Part shown: positions 44,378 through 56,430 of the stretch, piece after piece | Numbering within the stretch: position 1 is the stretch's first letter | How the letters are laid out: each line of letters begins with the position of its first letter | Assembly (NCBI GenBank): GCA_029891345.1 | Contig: CM057002.1 | Span: 22,988,795 to 23,052,794 of the forward strand | DNA from: Dryococelus australis | Lineage: Eukaryota; Arthropoda; Insecta; Phasmatodea; Phasmatidae | Direction: 5' to 3' | Length of the DNA: 64,000 nt | Position numbers and translations under genes: made by a program | Notes under the pieces: generated by a model | The model's database searches: none | What the model was told of the DNA's origin: nothing | The model's input: the letters and a program-made list of their open reading frames with translations, nothing else

Positions 44378-44706
44378 ATATGCCATTCAAGGTTATTGCG
44401 CGTTTATCTGAAGCCTTGCTCGAGTTCTACTACCAGGGATATTCCTCCGCCTCGTGCAAACAAAGCAGGGTGAAGTCTAGAAAATCACACCAAAGAAACC
44501 GCGCACTGCATTCGTGCGCACTCGGTGTATTTCTTACGAGGCATATACCAGAATTTTAATTCAACCAAAAAATTGCTACTTTTATGTTAATACAAGTATG
44601 AAACACTGGTGATACATTACATATATAGAGAACAACAAAAAAATGTCATATATGGTGTGATTTATCAAAGGTTCGATTCAAAAAGTGTGAAGAAATCGCG
44701 AATAGA
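44378..44706 (+). mobile_element. MITE-B copy, internally shortened
   Basis: Left end TATGCCATTCAAGGTTATTG, then TCTGAAGCCTTGCTCGAGTT, GATATTCCTCCGCCTCGTGC, AAATCACACCAAAG, and GTGCGCACTCGGTGTA; right end TTCAAAAAGTGTGAAGAAAT then CGCGAATAGAC. About 100 bp of the centre is absent relative to 61970. Confidence 0.82.
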
Positions 44707-44814
44707 CTGTAAAAACTATTCAAAGTTTTTGTCGGACTTTTTGTAGCATTTTCATTAAACGATTTTCAATATAAAATAATGATCCAAAACCACTAAGACT
44801 CCAGTTCAAACAAG

Positions 44815-45195
44815 CCGCATGCACAAGTGTATACACCTCTATACCTCCGCCTTATGTAAAATTAGCATTGTCATAGGCCTCATCACTTTATCCATGCGTC
44901 GGTCAAGTGAAACTCTGAAATTATTTAGAAAGTAAATATTTTACTAATCTACTCATTTTTAAACTTTGATGCTTTTACAAAAACCGAAAAAAAGAAAGAA
45001 ATTATTTTAAGTTATCGTATATTGTTACGTAAAACTTTTTATTCGACGTTAAGATCTGAAACTACTTTCCATCCATCGTTACCAACTTTGCTGGGCGAAT
45101 GTCGCTCAGTGCGCCCATCATAACATATGCATGCAGGGTCAGGGACTTTTTTAAAAGGTTCATTTCTAAAATGCTCACTTTATCGTGAACAGCCT
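44815..45195 (-). mobile_element. MITE-A copy, left end missing
   Basis: Starts inside the family (ACCTCCGCCTTATGTAAAAT) and runs to an intact right end, TCACTTTATCGTGAACAGCC. Landmarks GTCGGTCAAGTGAAAC and CGCTCAGTGCGCCC present. Confidence 0.82.
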
Positions 45196-47288
45196 AGGAA
45201 GTCGTATTTAGGTAATAATACTAGTTATGCTAAAAATCTGGCAAAATCAATGCAGTATAGAGGTAATTTCGGAATTTTCTTTCGAAATATAAATAAGTTA
45301 TAAATACCAAGAGGCAAACATGACATGGGGAGGTACTCCTTAATACTTGGAGCAGACGGAATTCACGCGGCAAAACAAACAATAGTCCTGAACCAATAAG
45401 GTGTTTGAATTCTGTGCTGCTTCAACATAAAGTCATAAATTTGATCTATGTCCCAGGGCGTCCACTGAAATGTCATTTTGGATATCCCTGACTTTTCTCT
45501 TCTCTCGAGGCAGATGACCATTGATCCTGACCTGTCTTCAGAACCGAAACCTTCAAATACATTATCTTTCCAACGCTGACAGAACTAATGTGCTATTAGC
45601 GAAGTAGAATTAAATTACACCGCACAGGCCAAGCAAATATGGCTAACATTTTATTCAGACCATGAATATTTCTCGCAATACACGCTATAGAATTCACACG
45701 AGTGCCCATTACGAACGCACAAATACTGTATGTTGTACACATACGCCCCACGCCACTTGGCAAAGATGTATTCTTGATAGTTCACTACATTAAAAATTGA
45801 AAATTCTAAAATTCCATACGCCCTGTATTCACACAGCTAACAACATTTGCAGAGCAGAAATTATTTACATTTCCTGTGGCCCAGGTTTACCTGACTTTTC
45901 CCTGTCACGTGGAATCTCCCTAACTTTTTTCCCTGCAGGTGGATACTCTTGTTTTATTCATATCGAACTTAAGTTCATCATCCTCATCATAACATCATTA
46001 ATATTGGAAGATCCGAGTAGAAGGGATAGTTTTACTCCAAAAGCGTTGGAAAAGAAACGAAGAAGTACCACTTATTCGACTGTCTCGTTCAAGAGAAGAG
46101 CTACGTGGGGAACCAGATACTGTCGTAGGTGGAATTCCACTGCGCGTGGAAAAGGGGAGAAAACCCAGTGACAAGCCCGCACTACAGCCACTAAATCACG
46201 GGCGCCCGAGACTAAAGCCGGACAGCCATACACGAACAATAGAGGCGAGGATGGCGGATAAAAAAAGTCCAGTGGCACGACGTGTCACTGGTATATATTT
46301 TCGGCAATAATTCTTCCAAGTATTGTTACTGTATTGTGTCGGACATTTTCCACTTCCAATGCATTTTGACGTGTCGGAGTTTTGTTTACGCTGCTGCACT
46401 ATAGGCAATACCTCGGTAAAAATCTCTAGGGAGAAAATATATTTTAGTTTCCACTCGTACTCCGCTGGGGAAATAAAATGCATTTGTGCGACGTTTGTGT
46501 TGTTTTGCTAAAACGTCAAAACTTGAGGTTTTATTCAGAAATAATCACGTTATTCGTTATTACGGTGGGTTTACAACCTAAAAATTAATACGCGACTTAG
46601 ATATTATACAATATTATAATGAGAGCTTAAGCAACGAAAATGCGATGTTTTATTTCCTAGTTTAATAAAGAAGTGAAAACGTAGTGTGCGATTTTGCAAA
46701 ACGCAAGTTCCTTAAAAATTGCTGATGGTGGATAAGTCCACAAATTAATAAAATTATCGCATATTGTTACGTAACACTTTTTATTAAATTCGCAATAACA
46801 ATGACACTCGTCTGGAATACGGGAATAAGCCAGTCTTGAGGAATGACGTGACTAAATTCTTTCAGGTTAGGTTAGGCTTCGCTGGCATCTGAAAGCAAAA
46901 AAAAAAAGTCTACAGCAAGTTTTCATTGGCTGGAAATAGGAATAATTATTCGTATGGCGAACTGAAAATGCGCCATTAATGCCTACTGGATATCGAATTT
47001 TAGTAAAAATCAGATCGAGTATGCACTTAACCAGTGTTTAATATTCATAATTCATTACAAAAACAAGGAAAATATTTTCGTAGCATTAGCTGCCGTACTG
47101 AAGGATAAATTGATCGGCGAAAGGTCTGACGCTGAATGATACAAACAACGGCCTGTTAATAGGCAGAAGAAACTATACTGACTCTTGCTGACTACAGCCG
47201 TCAACAATGACTGCAAACAGTAAGCTTTTTTCCCCCCTGAAGAAATGTTGGGGCCACCTGTTTTCCGCTCAAAGATTCATGTGCGAGG
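45196..47288. other. Unique DNA
   Basis: About 2 kb with no recognised gene or complete repeat. A 40-bp relic of the MITE-A centre (TTACGTAACACTTTTTATT) lies near 46765. A 124-codon frame at 45797-46171 has no domain I recognise. AGGTTAGGTTAGGC at 46864 is too short to count as telomeric repeat. Confidence 0.4.
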
Positions 47289-47430
47289 TTTTAAGTGCAC
47301 TTTTGCAACCTTCCTTTGGTTACTGGTCGCGTGCTTTCGCGAGAAGGCGTTTTGTTACCTGACTGGGCCGATCAGAATTAAGTTACTTCAACAATGAGTG
47401 AACCCGTTTTTCGCGTGCAGACGTTGTGCC
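47289..47430. mobile_element. MITE-E fragment
   Basis: Partner of 6290-6440: GTGCACTTTTGCAACCTTCC, TTTGGTTACTGGTCGC, AGAATTAAGTTACTTC in the same order. Confidence 0.45.
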
Positions 47431-47626
47431 TGAATAGCCTTAAAATAAACTGCTATCACCCAGTCACGAAAATGGCTCGGAAATAAAACACTCTGGGGTA
47501 GAAATAGTCACGGAATATTTTCTCGAAAAAGAGGAGCCTCTCCCCTTGCAGAATAGGTACGTGTACAAAAGTGAAATGGCGTGGGGGATTCATTCGGTTT
47601 GTACGTACCCGTTCTCTGGTTGGCGA

Positions 47627-47867
47627 GGCCTCGTGTCTCATTGGCTACTGCGTGCTGCAAACACGCTACTCGCCTCCTGCACAGGAGAAACGGGTTCGAT
47701 TCCCGACATAGTCGCTCCCGGATTTTCGCACGTGGGAATCATGCCGGGCGATGCCGTTGATCCAGGGGGGGGGGGGCTTTCCCGTTTCTTCCTACCTTGC
47801 ATTCCAGCGCTGCTCCATACTGACCTCGCTTCATCCTCATCGGCTCTTAAGACCCCGATATTATCGC
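47627..47867 (+). mobile_element. SINE-1 copy with a G run
   Basis: Box A region decayed, box B GGTTCGATTCCC (exact GGTTCGANTCC), body GATTTTCGCACGTGGGAATC. A 12-G run (47765-47776) replaces the GGGTTTTCTCGGGGATC segment. The tail abuts a MITE-D left end 6 bp later. Confidence 0.85.
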
Positions 47868-47872
47868 ATCCA

Positions 47873-48146
47873 GGTCTGCACATATTTACTATAATTAAAG
47901 ACAAGTTACAAGTGAATCACCTGCATACATCACTACAGGAACGTCTATTCTGTTGGTTTCTGTATTCCCACTTACCACTCTTCTATTGGTCCACATCACA
48001 CTGGGCGTGCTTACTGTGCTCTACAACGTTCACCATTGGCTGGTCATCAGCCACTGGGGTCGCAGAGCTAACTGTGCTCCAATCAAATGTCTCTAACTAA
48101 ACTGGCGTTGCTCTAACTTCACTCGAGCGTAGTCCAGAATGTGTTA
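47873..48146 (+). mobile_element. MITE-D copy
   Basis: Begins CAGGTCTGCACATATTTACT and shares long stretches with 5106-5555 (CACACTGGGCGTGCTTACTG, CATTGGCTGGTCATCAGCCA), ending CGAGCGTAGTCCAGAATGTG. The 184-codon frame at 47546-48100 runs through the SINE and this element and is not a gene. Confidence 0.78.
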
Positions 48147-49142
48147 AGGGCCGGCCAGATCTCTCCACTACACTCTTTTCCACTTAGAAATTCAGAGGTG
48201 AAACGGTAGCTTATTATATCGCCAACTCCAGCCGCACACGGCAGCGATACAAAATGTTATAATTCTGTTGCCCCACCTGGAAACCAAACTCTCCCCAGAC
48301 GGCAGCCCAACCAACCGCATCACGCGGTATAGCCAATCACTGCACGAGGCTCCGTTCCCAAACCCACGTGCGGCCAATCAGCGAAGAGATACGCGTACTT
48401 CAAAGAAACCGCCACGTCATTACGCCACTGTGTCGGGAGAATCCACTGCCGATGCACGAAGGGGTGCGGCGTTTTTCTGTTCAGTAGCGACAGCGGCCGA
48501 GTGCGGTTGGGCGAGGTCTGCTCCGAGTGTGTGTATTACCTGTTAGAAAAAATAGACGTGCAGCGTGGCATTGCAGAGCGATGTTATCAGTTTGGTATGT
48601 ACGGCGACAGCTGTCACGTGGTCCCCCCTCCCTCTCAAAGGCGAGCGTTCGGGCGAGCCCTCCTCTACCTTCCCTCTCTGCAGACACATCAATAATACAG
48701 ATACACACAAGCACAAGTACACTGAAGAAACGACACTGGCACTATACAACACCTACACAGACAACATTACACTGACACCAACACAAACATAAAACAAACG
48801 ACGGACACCTCACAAAACGACAACAGCCGGCCCCTCTGTCTCCGGAGAGGATGGCGGTGTGAGGGTTCAAGGATGGTGGCAGAGGAATTTTAAGTTTTAG
48901 CATTTTAAAATTATAACATAACCTTTTTCTTTTAAACATTAACAAAATTATTCTAAGACTCCTTTTTAAAATTGAACTTGTTTTTAAATGTTACAACGCG
49001 ACAAATTTTATGTTTCGTCTATTTTATAAACTTATTTCTAATTCACGTAACTGAGACTAATTATGGCCATCGGCTAGGTACTGGTGCCATTTTAATATGT
49101 TCAGTTCTGTTCTCTGCAAGCTGTGTGAAGATTAATTTTCTC
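48147..49142. other. Unique DNA with clustered CCAAT boxes
   Basis: CCAATCA at 48333 and 48374 and CACGTG at 48365 lie within 50 bp of each other, followed by GC-rich DNA. Small overlapping frames on both strands (61-92 codons) have no recognised domain. Could be a promoter region or another MITE interior. Confidence 0.35.
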
Positions 49143-49150
49143 ATTTGAAC

Positions 49151-49684
49151 CAGGGATGGGTCGTCACAGCTGTATTCTGAACCTGTTCCAAACTGATAGA
49201 GATAGAGACTTGTATCTGATACTTACCAGTATCTCGTGTGTAGTCTTGTCCATGGATGCTGTCAGGTATACGATATCAGGTACGCGCGTGATAAAGTCCG
49301 TGTTTTCAGTTGGGTGTGTGGTATCTGTTACCAGTGAAATAATTACGGATAAGGAGATTAAGAATTCATTTGAGCAAAAATTTCTCAGAGAGGATAATGA
49401 ACTTGCCATATGTAAATCCTTTTAACGAAAACTGAGTTAACGAAACCGCTCAGGTACAGTCGCCAAATCCAAGCCAATAAATTGTATTTCATCTTAACCG
49501 CTCATTAAAAATATAATTATAAATTGTATCATCGTTACATGGAATAGCAGACGCAACACGCTGGCGATTGTTAAATTGATACTAAATGTATCTGATACTT
49601 CGGGCAGTGTACTTGTTTACCATACTTGATACATGTGGGTACCAGATACACAGTAACAGGTCGATTCCATATGACCCACATCTA
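49151..49684. mobile_element. hAT-like non-autonomous element
   Basis: Ends CAGGGATGGGTC and GACCCACATCTA (inverted TAGATGTGGGTC), 534 bp. Flanked by ATTTGAAC (49143-49150) and AATTGAAC (49685-49692), 7 of 8 identical. The CAG/CTA-type termini and 8-bp duplication are those of hAT elements. Subterminal GTATCTGATAC-like motifs recur at both ends. Opposing 89- and 81-codon frames in the left half show no domain. Confidence 0.8.
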
Positions 49685-49692
49685 AATTGAAC

Positions 49693-49830
49693 TTTACTAT
49701 GGGATATTCACGGTAAAGTGAGAACTTTTTGATGCCCTCTCATTTAGAATAAACGTCAATAAATATATTATATTGTAGCCTTAGATGTTAACTCTCCAGT
49801 CGGGTGTTTATTACTTAGATGGCAATAATA
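49693..49830 (+). mobile_element. MITE-A-short fragment, left part
   Basis: TATTCACGGTAAAGTGAGAA, then GATGCCCTCTC and GTAGCCTTAGATGTTAACTC as in the 57810 copy. The right end is missing. It begins immediately after the hAT-like element's target duplication. Confidence 0.65.
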
Positions 49831-51159
49831 TATTTTTTTTTGATAAAGCGGTGTAAAGTAAAAAAAATAATATATAGCAATTTATTTGTTATGAAAATTG
49901 TTATTTTACATTTCATAGAAAAATTACGGTTTCCACGGGAGGGCAAGTGTCCCCCCCCCCCCCAACGGTCAAGATCTCTCCTGCTGAAGCCCATGACTCT
50001 TACGTATATAAAGGTTTCCTGAAAAGTTTTAAAGACAGATAATAGGTTAACACGGAGACTGACGTATGCACGCATGGTTTACCTCGTGCTAGTCTCTTAA
50101 AATACCACGCCTTTACGTAAGCATTACTTACTTTTTTTTACGTTTTTAAACTCTAATTATTGCGGCAAATATTATATAACAAAACTAAACTGCTGGTACA
50201 AATCTATCTTCAAATTCACCCAATGAAAGGTGCGAAACTTCCAGTATTATTTTCTTACATATTACGCGCAAAATATACAGTGGTCAATTTAGATTGCATC
50301 AACTTCATATGCCACCTTCCCAGCATTTTTTTACAATCCAAGCAGGTACGATTTAACTTAAAAACACTAACATATCACAAAAAAAAAAATCGTACACACG
50401 ATCGTGTATTCTCCTGTGAAGAAGTTTTTCAGAAATTACCATGATTACTCATCCGAACACTTCAACGGTGTTAAATTCTCAGCTAAATCTCTGTGTGGTC
50501 AGGTGCAAAAAATTAAATAACAAACTGTGTCTAAAACCGTCTAAATATCTCGTAGCTGGAAGAACTATCACTATTAAATCAAAGTATCTCTCGGCGACAA
50601 GTTACTAATCGCTGATTGAGGAACGGCGTTCCGACACATGTTACTTGAGAGTGACCCCATTTTGTTGGCTTGTGCGGGAGCAGTTTGCGGTTTAAGGTCC
50701 CCGCCTAGCTGGCACTTGAAGTGCATTGCTAAGCGCTTGAAATACACGATTCTTTTTTTTTTACGAAACTACGAAACGCGCGTCTTCAGACGAGGGCTGT
50801 TGATAGCTTTCAAGACGTCACGTAGATTAGAAATACCCACTCAAAAACGTTTTTTTTTTTTTTTCAAATCACTTATCTCAAAATATACGCTTCAGATCTA
50901 CACAAATCTACTCAAGGGCCCTGTGCTGAACCTTCCTACACACTTTCCGCCAATAAAATAGTAGGGTCACTGCTGAGAGTCCCGTGTACAAGCAGTGCGA
51001 CTGAACACTGCGCGCCAGTTGAGAGCCTTGCGCTTAGAGGCGATGACGCACTTGATGGCCATCGCAGTGTCGGCCTTATTGCTCCCGCGCTTCTCGGCCT
51101 CAAACGCAGAAAATAGAAAAAAAAATCAATCTAGGCGGGAACCTAATGAGGCTGTTCAG
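49831..51159. other. Unique DNA
   Basis: A 13-C run at 49951-49963. Frames up to 107 codons (50638-50961) run through poly-T and have no domain. 50994-51100 belongs to a loosely repeated GC-rich block (see findings). Confidence 0.4.
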
Positions 51160-51420
51160 GAGCCACGGTGGCTGAGCGGTTAGTCTGCTCGCCTCCCACC
51201 AAGGCGAGATCCGGGTACAATCCCCGGCCGGGTAACTCCAGGATTTTCGCATGTGGGAATCGTGCCGGACGATGCCGTTGGTCGGCGGGTTTTCTCGGGG
51301 ATCTCCCGCTTCCCCCCTCGTCATTTCATTCCGGCACTGCTCCATACTCGTCTCAATCACCCTCATCGGCTCTCAAGACCACGATGTTAAGAGCCGTCCG
51401 AACCTCTTCACTGACTCATG
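51160..51420 (+). mobile_element. SINE-1 copy, closest to full consensus
   Basis: Head AGCCACGGTGGCTGAGCGGT with intact box A; anticodon arm CTCGCCTCCCACCAAGGCGAG; box B GGTACAATCCC (one change). Then the full body GTCGGCGGGTTTTCTCGGGG, ATTCCGGCACTGCTCC and tail CTCTCAAGACCACGATGTTA, ending CTTCACTGACTCA. The 7-nt loop of the anticodon arm reads CCCACCA, giving a CAC triplet in the anticodon position, so a tRNA-Val-like origin is possible. Confidence 0.93.
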
Positions 51421-52623
51421 GAACCACATAGTTTTTTTATGAAATAGTTATTTGCGCGAATACACGTATCTCGGTAAATAAATGTTATGCAAATACGACT
51501 TTTTGTCAGAAAAGATAAAAAAAAATTATCTATGCCTCTATTTCTTTTACTTTCGTCACTTTAAGTGTATTCACGGAGAAAAAAACCCCGTGAAAAAGGT
51601 CAAATATTGCATTTTTAAACATTGTCTATGCAATTTCCTGAAGCGGTAAGATAAATGTACTGCCATACGGGCGTAGTTTAATATGTAGGTTTTCACCGCA
51701 CGTGATCAAGTGCCACTGTTACAGATCTAATTTTCACAGTACAGCGTTACGACGGAACACTGCACGCCCTGCGCGTAGGAGCGACGAGGCGCTAGAAGTA
51801 CGTGCTAGTGTCGCCCGTATCGCTCCCTCCCTCCTTTAACTTGGACGCTGGGTTCCCACGGGGGTTAACCCCACTCTTAAGCGACTGCTTTTACCCTCTG
51901 TATGCTTACCTCGTCTGTGATAGTTACGAGAAATTCACTTCCCAGCTAGCGAGCAACATCCCCATCGTGGAAGGGTCCGGAGAGAATCGCGCCCGACGGA
52001 GACTCCAGTTACCGGAAGCACCTCCAGGAGCAAGAACTTTAATGGCGGGTGCGATCACAGGTCTCGTGATGACAAAGCGAAGCAGGAGGGAAAATTTTCC
52101 AGGACGCCGGCGGGCCTGACGGTAAGCCTCCAATCAGGCCGCGGGGAAGGGGCCTTGACTTCTGCAGCTACCATTACCGCACTGCATCATTATCCCCGGC
52201 GACCCTGTGGTCGGCTATGTAAAACCTCTGCACCGATCGCCTGGCTCCCGTGTGGAACCGAGAGGCAGGAACGGCGCCGACCACAACGCATTTCATCTGG
52301 CCGGCCGCCGCTAACAAAGAAACTTGATTTATGTCGGTCTACCGTTGCCGAGCACGGCGCATAAATCTGTTCGGATTTACCTCCGCAAACTCGCACTGCA
52401 CCCTGGAATACCATCTCACCGATCGTAATTCACGAAAGCCAACGATGTGTTTCACAAAGGTTGCGAGTATTGTGAGGTGATTTAAATAGTAAATAGTTTC
52501 TTGGCCCATTCAGACACAGCGTTCGTACGCAATTGTGCACGCGCAGGTAATTTCTGGTCTGTACTGCACACTGCGAATATCAATGATCTTACCTGCGGGT
52601 AAATGATTCGCAAACCGTCTTAT
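51421..52623. other. Unique DNA, GC-rich 51740-52430
   Basis: No gene recognised. Frames of 62-105 codons on both strands in the GC-rich part are arginine/proline-rich and lack domains. Confidence 0.4.
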
Positions 52624-52816
52624 AGGCTGTTCGCGATAAAGTGAGCATTTTTAAGGCCCTCCCAACAGGCATGTCTTCTTTCAGCCTCAGGCATTAAATT
52701 TTGATGGTGGTGAAATGTATACATATTGCAATGTTTATATTAAAAAGCAGCAGGAAGTTGGAAATTGGACGAAATAAGGGCCTTAAAAAGTGCTCACTTT
52801 ACCGTGAACAGCCTAT
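52624..52816 (+). mobile_element. MITE-A-short copy
   Basis: Left end GGCTGTTCGCGATAAAGTGA, right end GCTCACTTTACCGTGAACAG followed by CC, 193 bp; both termini intact, bordered by TATA. Confidence 0.88.
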
Positions 52817-53232
52817 ACTGGCCTGGATCATAATTGGTTTCGTTTAACTGTAGCCGAACATATAACCTACAGCGCATTAGCTGTGACGAGAAACAAGTGT
52901 TGTGTCGAGATAAGAACAGCGCGCGTCATACAGTTTAAGGTTTGCAGCACCTGACACCGTAAATGAAAGTTGGTCTGAAACGATTCAATTCGCTCTAATC
53001 CTGGATGCCAAAGGATGTCTAAACCGGAGCATTTTTCTGATTGTCATTTGTATGGGTAATGACTTTTTTTTTGCTACAATGCTAAAGTGAAAATAATTAC
53101 GTCAATATTTTTGTTTTTAAAACAAAGGAACTAGAATATATCTGAAAAATTATAATCTGGCAAGAAATACGATACTTCAACAGGACTTGAGAAATGTTGG
53201 AAGTAATAGTGACAAAACAGTCGCGTGTCCTT
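52817..53232. other. Unique DNA
   Basis: No gene or family repeat recognised left of the 64-bp minisatellite. Confidence 0.4.
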
Positions 53233-53620
53233 CGACGACTGGTAGCTCAAGGCTCCGGCAAAGGGTCTAGCGTCTAAAGCTGGAGTCACAATACTCCGAC
53301 GACTGGTAGCTCAAGGCTCCGGCAAAGGGTCTAGCGTCTAAAGCTGGAGTCACAATACTCCGACGACTGGTAGCTCAAGGCTCCGGCAAAGGGTCTAGCG
53401 TCTAAAGCTGGAGTCACAATACTCCGACGACTGGTAGCTCAAGGCTCCGGCAAAGGGTCTAGCGTCTAAAGCGGGAGTCACAATACTCCGACGACTGGTA
53501 GCTCAAGGCTCCGGCAAAGGGTCTAGCGTCTAAAGCGGGAGTCACAATACTCCGACGACTGGTAGCTCAAGGCTCCGGCAAAGGGTCTAGCGTCTAAAGC
53601 TGGTCACAATACTCCGACGA
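53233..53620 (+). repeat. Minisatellite, 6 x 64 bp
   Basis: Unit CGACGACTGGTAGCTCAAGG ... AGTCACAATACTC, starts at 53233, 53297, 53361, 53425, 53489 and 53553. Copies 1-3 read AAGCTGGAG, copies 4-5 AAGCGGGAG, and copy 6 has lost two bases (AAGCTGGTC). Each unit contains the first ~16 bp of the terminal repeat of the adjacent element. Confidence 0.93.
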
Positions 53621-54123
53621 ATACTACACGACAACCCCGACACGACGAAATCTTGAGTAGTAGCCGATGAATAGCAAGGTCACTGTATTGTCAGTCCGAC
53701 CGAGTCGCAGACAGCCCGAGAAAAGTAGGTGCTAGATCTACTTTCCATCGTGTCGGACTCGTCGGGGCGCGCAGAAATTGTAAATACAACATTATAAAAC
53801 GAGATTTTATTATGTATTTCCCTACTGTAGTAAATAATAAACTAACTTCCGCCAAAATAATGTTTCTGTTTGTTTCTAATTACTTTTTAACTCTTATAAA
53901 TTCAGATATCCTCAAAAGGAAAATATTCATTCACTCTTAAAAAGTAAATGTTGGTTATTATAAGTATAACTTGCCGTTTTAGAATTTTTCAACATCCAAT
54001 TAACATACCTGCCGCCCAGATCTCGTCGGGTAATTGTGAACACTGAATAGAATTTAATATGAAATTCCGTCGACCTCCGACGTCATATCCGTCTGGCGCG
54101 TCGTGTTCGTCGGGGTATTGTGA
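53603..54123. mobile_element. Terminal-inverted-repeat element
   Basis: GTCACAATACTCCGACGAA at the left and, inverted, GTCACAATACCCCGACGAA at the right, 18 of 19 identical, 521 bp. CGTGTCGGACTCGTCGGGGC near 53744-53763 is a subterminal repeat of the same theme. Non-coding, AT-rich core. Superfamily not assigned; no convincing target duplication. Confidence 0.65.
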
Positions 54124-54886
54124 CTTCAACTTTTAATTGACTGCCTCGTACTGCGAAATATTCCCTGTACGCTAGGCCACCCACATGGCAGGTAAGTTGG
54201 CACGCTGCGAAATTACTGGGTTCCCGACATGTTTGCCCGCCAGAAGCCCCCCCCCCCCCCCCCCCGAATTGGCACACATTTTTTAAAAACCATATTATCA
54301 AAATGCCTATCATTATATTTATATATTTGTTATTACCCGTATGACATTTTTTTACACTCTATATTAAAATGGAAATCATATTTATTTATTACTAACCACA
54401 CATCAGATTAAATCAGCGTGAACAATGTACTACTAGTGACAATACTAATACTAATCAGCCCCCCAACCCCCACCCACCTCCTCGCCAGACCCCTTAGAAA
54501 AAATTCTGGATACGCCCCTGCTCGGGTCAGCACTCCGTTTCGTTGTAGACGATTAGCTAGCTGTATACTTTGCTCTCGGCTGCAGTAAAATGACCCAGTC
54601 GTAATAACCCAGAGTCCTAGACCATTAACACGATTAACAAATCAGTCAAGAGATTCGCTGTGCGCAGTTCAGACTGCATACCAAAGATTACCTTCAAGCG
54701 CGTAACAAATCGTGAAATTACTATAGCCAGGCAAATGGTCTGTTTCCGGAGCCTCGCACAGCAGGGAAAACGCCACGCCATCTTGTCTCCAGACGGCAAT
54801 TAGGGCGAGTGCTTGCCGACGTAGAAGGGCGTGGAGCATAGAATAAAGAAGGGGTAGACATCTTATTCGTCTTCTGCGCATGTAAA
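54124..54886. other. Unique DNA with a 19-C run
   Basis: C run at 54247-54265. No gene or family repeat recognised. Confidence 0.4.
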
Positions 54887-55270
54887 GGCTATTCAAGTTA
54901 AAGTGAGCACTATTGAAATCAACTTTAGAAAAAAGTCACTGTTCCTACCTGCATATATTTTAACGGGCGCACTGGGTGACATGCGCCCACTGTAAAGTTG
55001 GTTAACGATGGACGGAAACTAGTTCCACATCTCAATTTCCAATAAAACGTGTTAGGTAACCATTTGTTATAACTTATATTATTTCTTTCGCTTTATGTTT
55101 TTTAATGGACCAAAGTGTAAAAATAATTTCAGTTTCACTAGAACAATGCATGAATAAAGCGAAAAGGCAGATGACATGTTAATTTTACATAAGGCGGAAG
55201 AACACACAACGTGGATACAAGCAGATCTAAAGCAGGGCTTTCAAAAGTGCTCATTTTACCGTGAACAGCC
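54887..55270 (+). mobile_element. MITE-A copy, full length
   Basis: Left end GGCTATTCAAGTTAAAGTGA, right end TCATTTTACCGTGAACAGCC, 384 bp. Plus-orientation landmarks complete (CTACCTGCATATATTTTAAC, AGCAGATCTAAAGCAGGGCT). Confidence 0.88.
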
Positions 55271-56430
55271 TACACCCAACATTCACCTACCCCAATCCTA
55301 CACAACGGTCGAAGTCACATGGTCAACAATGATGAACGTGTTTGTTTACATCTTAAATTTGAAATGACTAGCAGTATTATATTTAAAAAAAATACTTTTG
55401 CCACTTTGAATTCAATCAAACTGCATTAGCAACCGGTTAGAATAAGTATACAAACATTTCTAACCTCAAACCCAAACCACGCCGTTTTCGCTCAACGTGT
55501 TGGCAGAGAGAAGAAGTTCGATGTCGGGACACGGGGATTGGTTTATGCGCAGCCAGCGAGATTGGTCCTCTTAGTGTATGGCGTGGAGGGATAAGCAGCC
55601 AGCGCAGGTGGGGGATGGCGTGCTGTGAGGTTGGCAGCAGTGGCTCGTGACTCAGCACCGCCCACCGCCCGCGGCCACAGCTCACCTTGAACTCTCTCTC
55701 TCTCTCTCTCTCCCTCTCCACGGCCAACAAAGAGAGGACGGCGTCGGGGGAATGGAGGCCCTAGGCCAGACGTACACATACTACGACGCTCGTGAGCGCG
55801 TGTGTACTACCATTACTATGCGCGGGACGTCCCCCCTCCCCCCTCGCAAGGGCCCTGGACAAACATCCACAACTCCGTCATGCGCTCGTCGAACCTGGCA
55901 CTTGCCCGATTGCCAAAGGATAAAAAAATACGTTACGTTGAATGAGGACTGCGAAGCATCGCACACCAGTTATAGGTCAGCCATTGAAGGGGGGGGGGGG
56001 GGGGGCGCAATTTTGACTGCGTTTTACCGCGTCTCATAACTTCCGCGTAGTATAACTTTTGACTAGCAGAAGTTACGACACCAGTTTTAAGTTCCAATCG
56101 ACAGCTCTCGTCAAGATCAATCGATTGCGTCTGTAAAAACATTTATGTGGCGTGGGTTATGGTGAAATTGCATGAGTTTAAATATAAAAAAATTAAGAAA
56201 ACTTTACACAGTGTCGGCCTATACTCGTCAAAAAGCTAAGTCGAAGTACAGAAATGGTATAAGGTTGTAAAGAGATTCGCAAAAGCAATCCAGTGATACC
56301 CGGGAACGTAAAATAAACACCAAGGCGTCCGAGCGCGTCAATGTAGACGTATTCGCACGCATAACAAACGGTCGTGTCCCCAAACACAGCCAAACCTAGT
56401 GATGGGACCAGTTCCGACGTAGCTCGGTAT
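55271..56430. other. Unique DNA
   Basis: (CT)n at 55692-55712 and a 17-G run at 55989-56005. A 130-codon plus frame (55647-56039) begins in the CT repeat and ends in the G run; not credible as a gene. Confidence 0.4.

Noticed and set aside
46864-46877. AGGTTAGGTTAGGC, similar to the insect telomere repeat TTAGG
   Set aside because: Only two partial units with an extra base; far too short to be a telomeric tract.
47546-48100. 184-codon plus-strand open frame
   Set aside because: It runs through a SINE-1 copy and a MITE-D copy; the related copies do not keep the frame.
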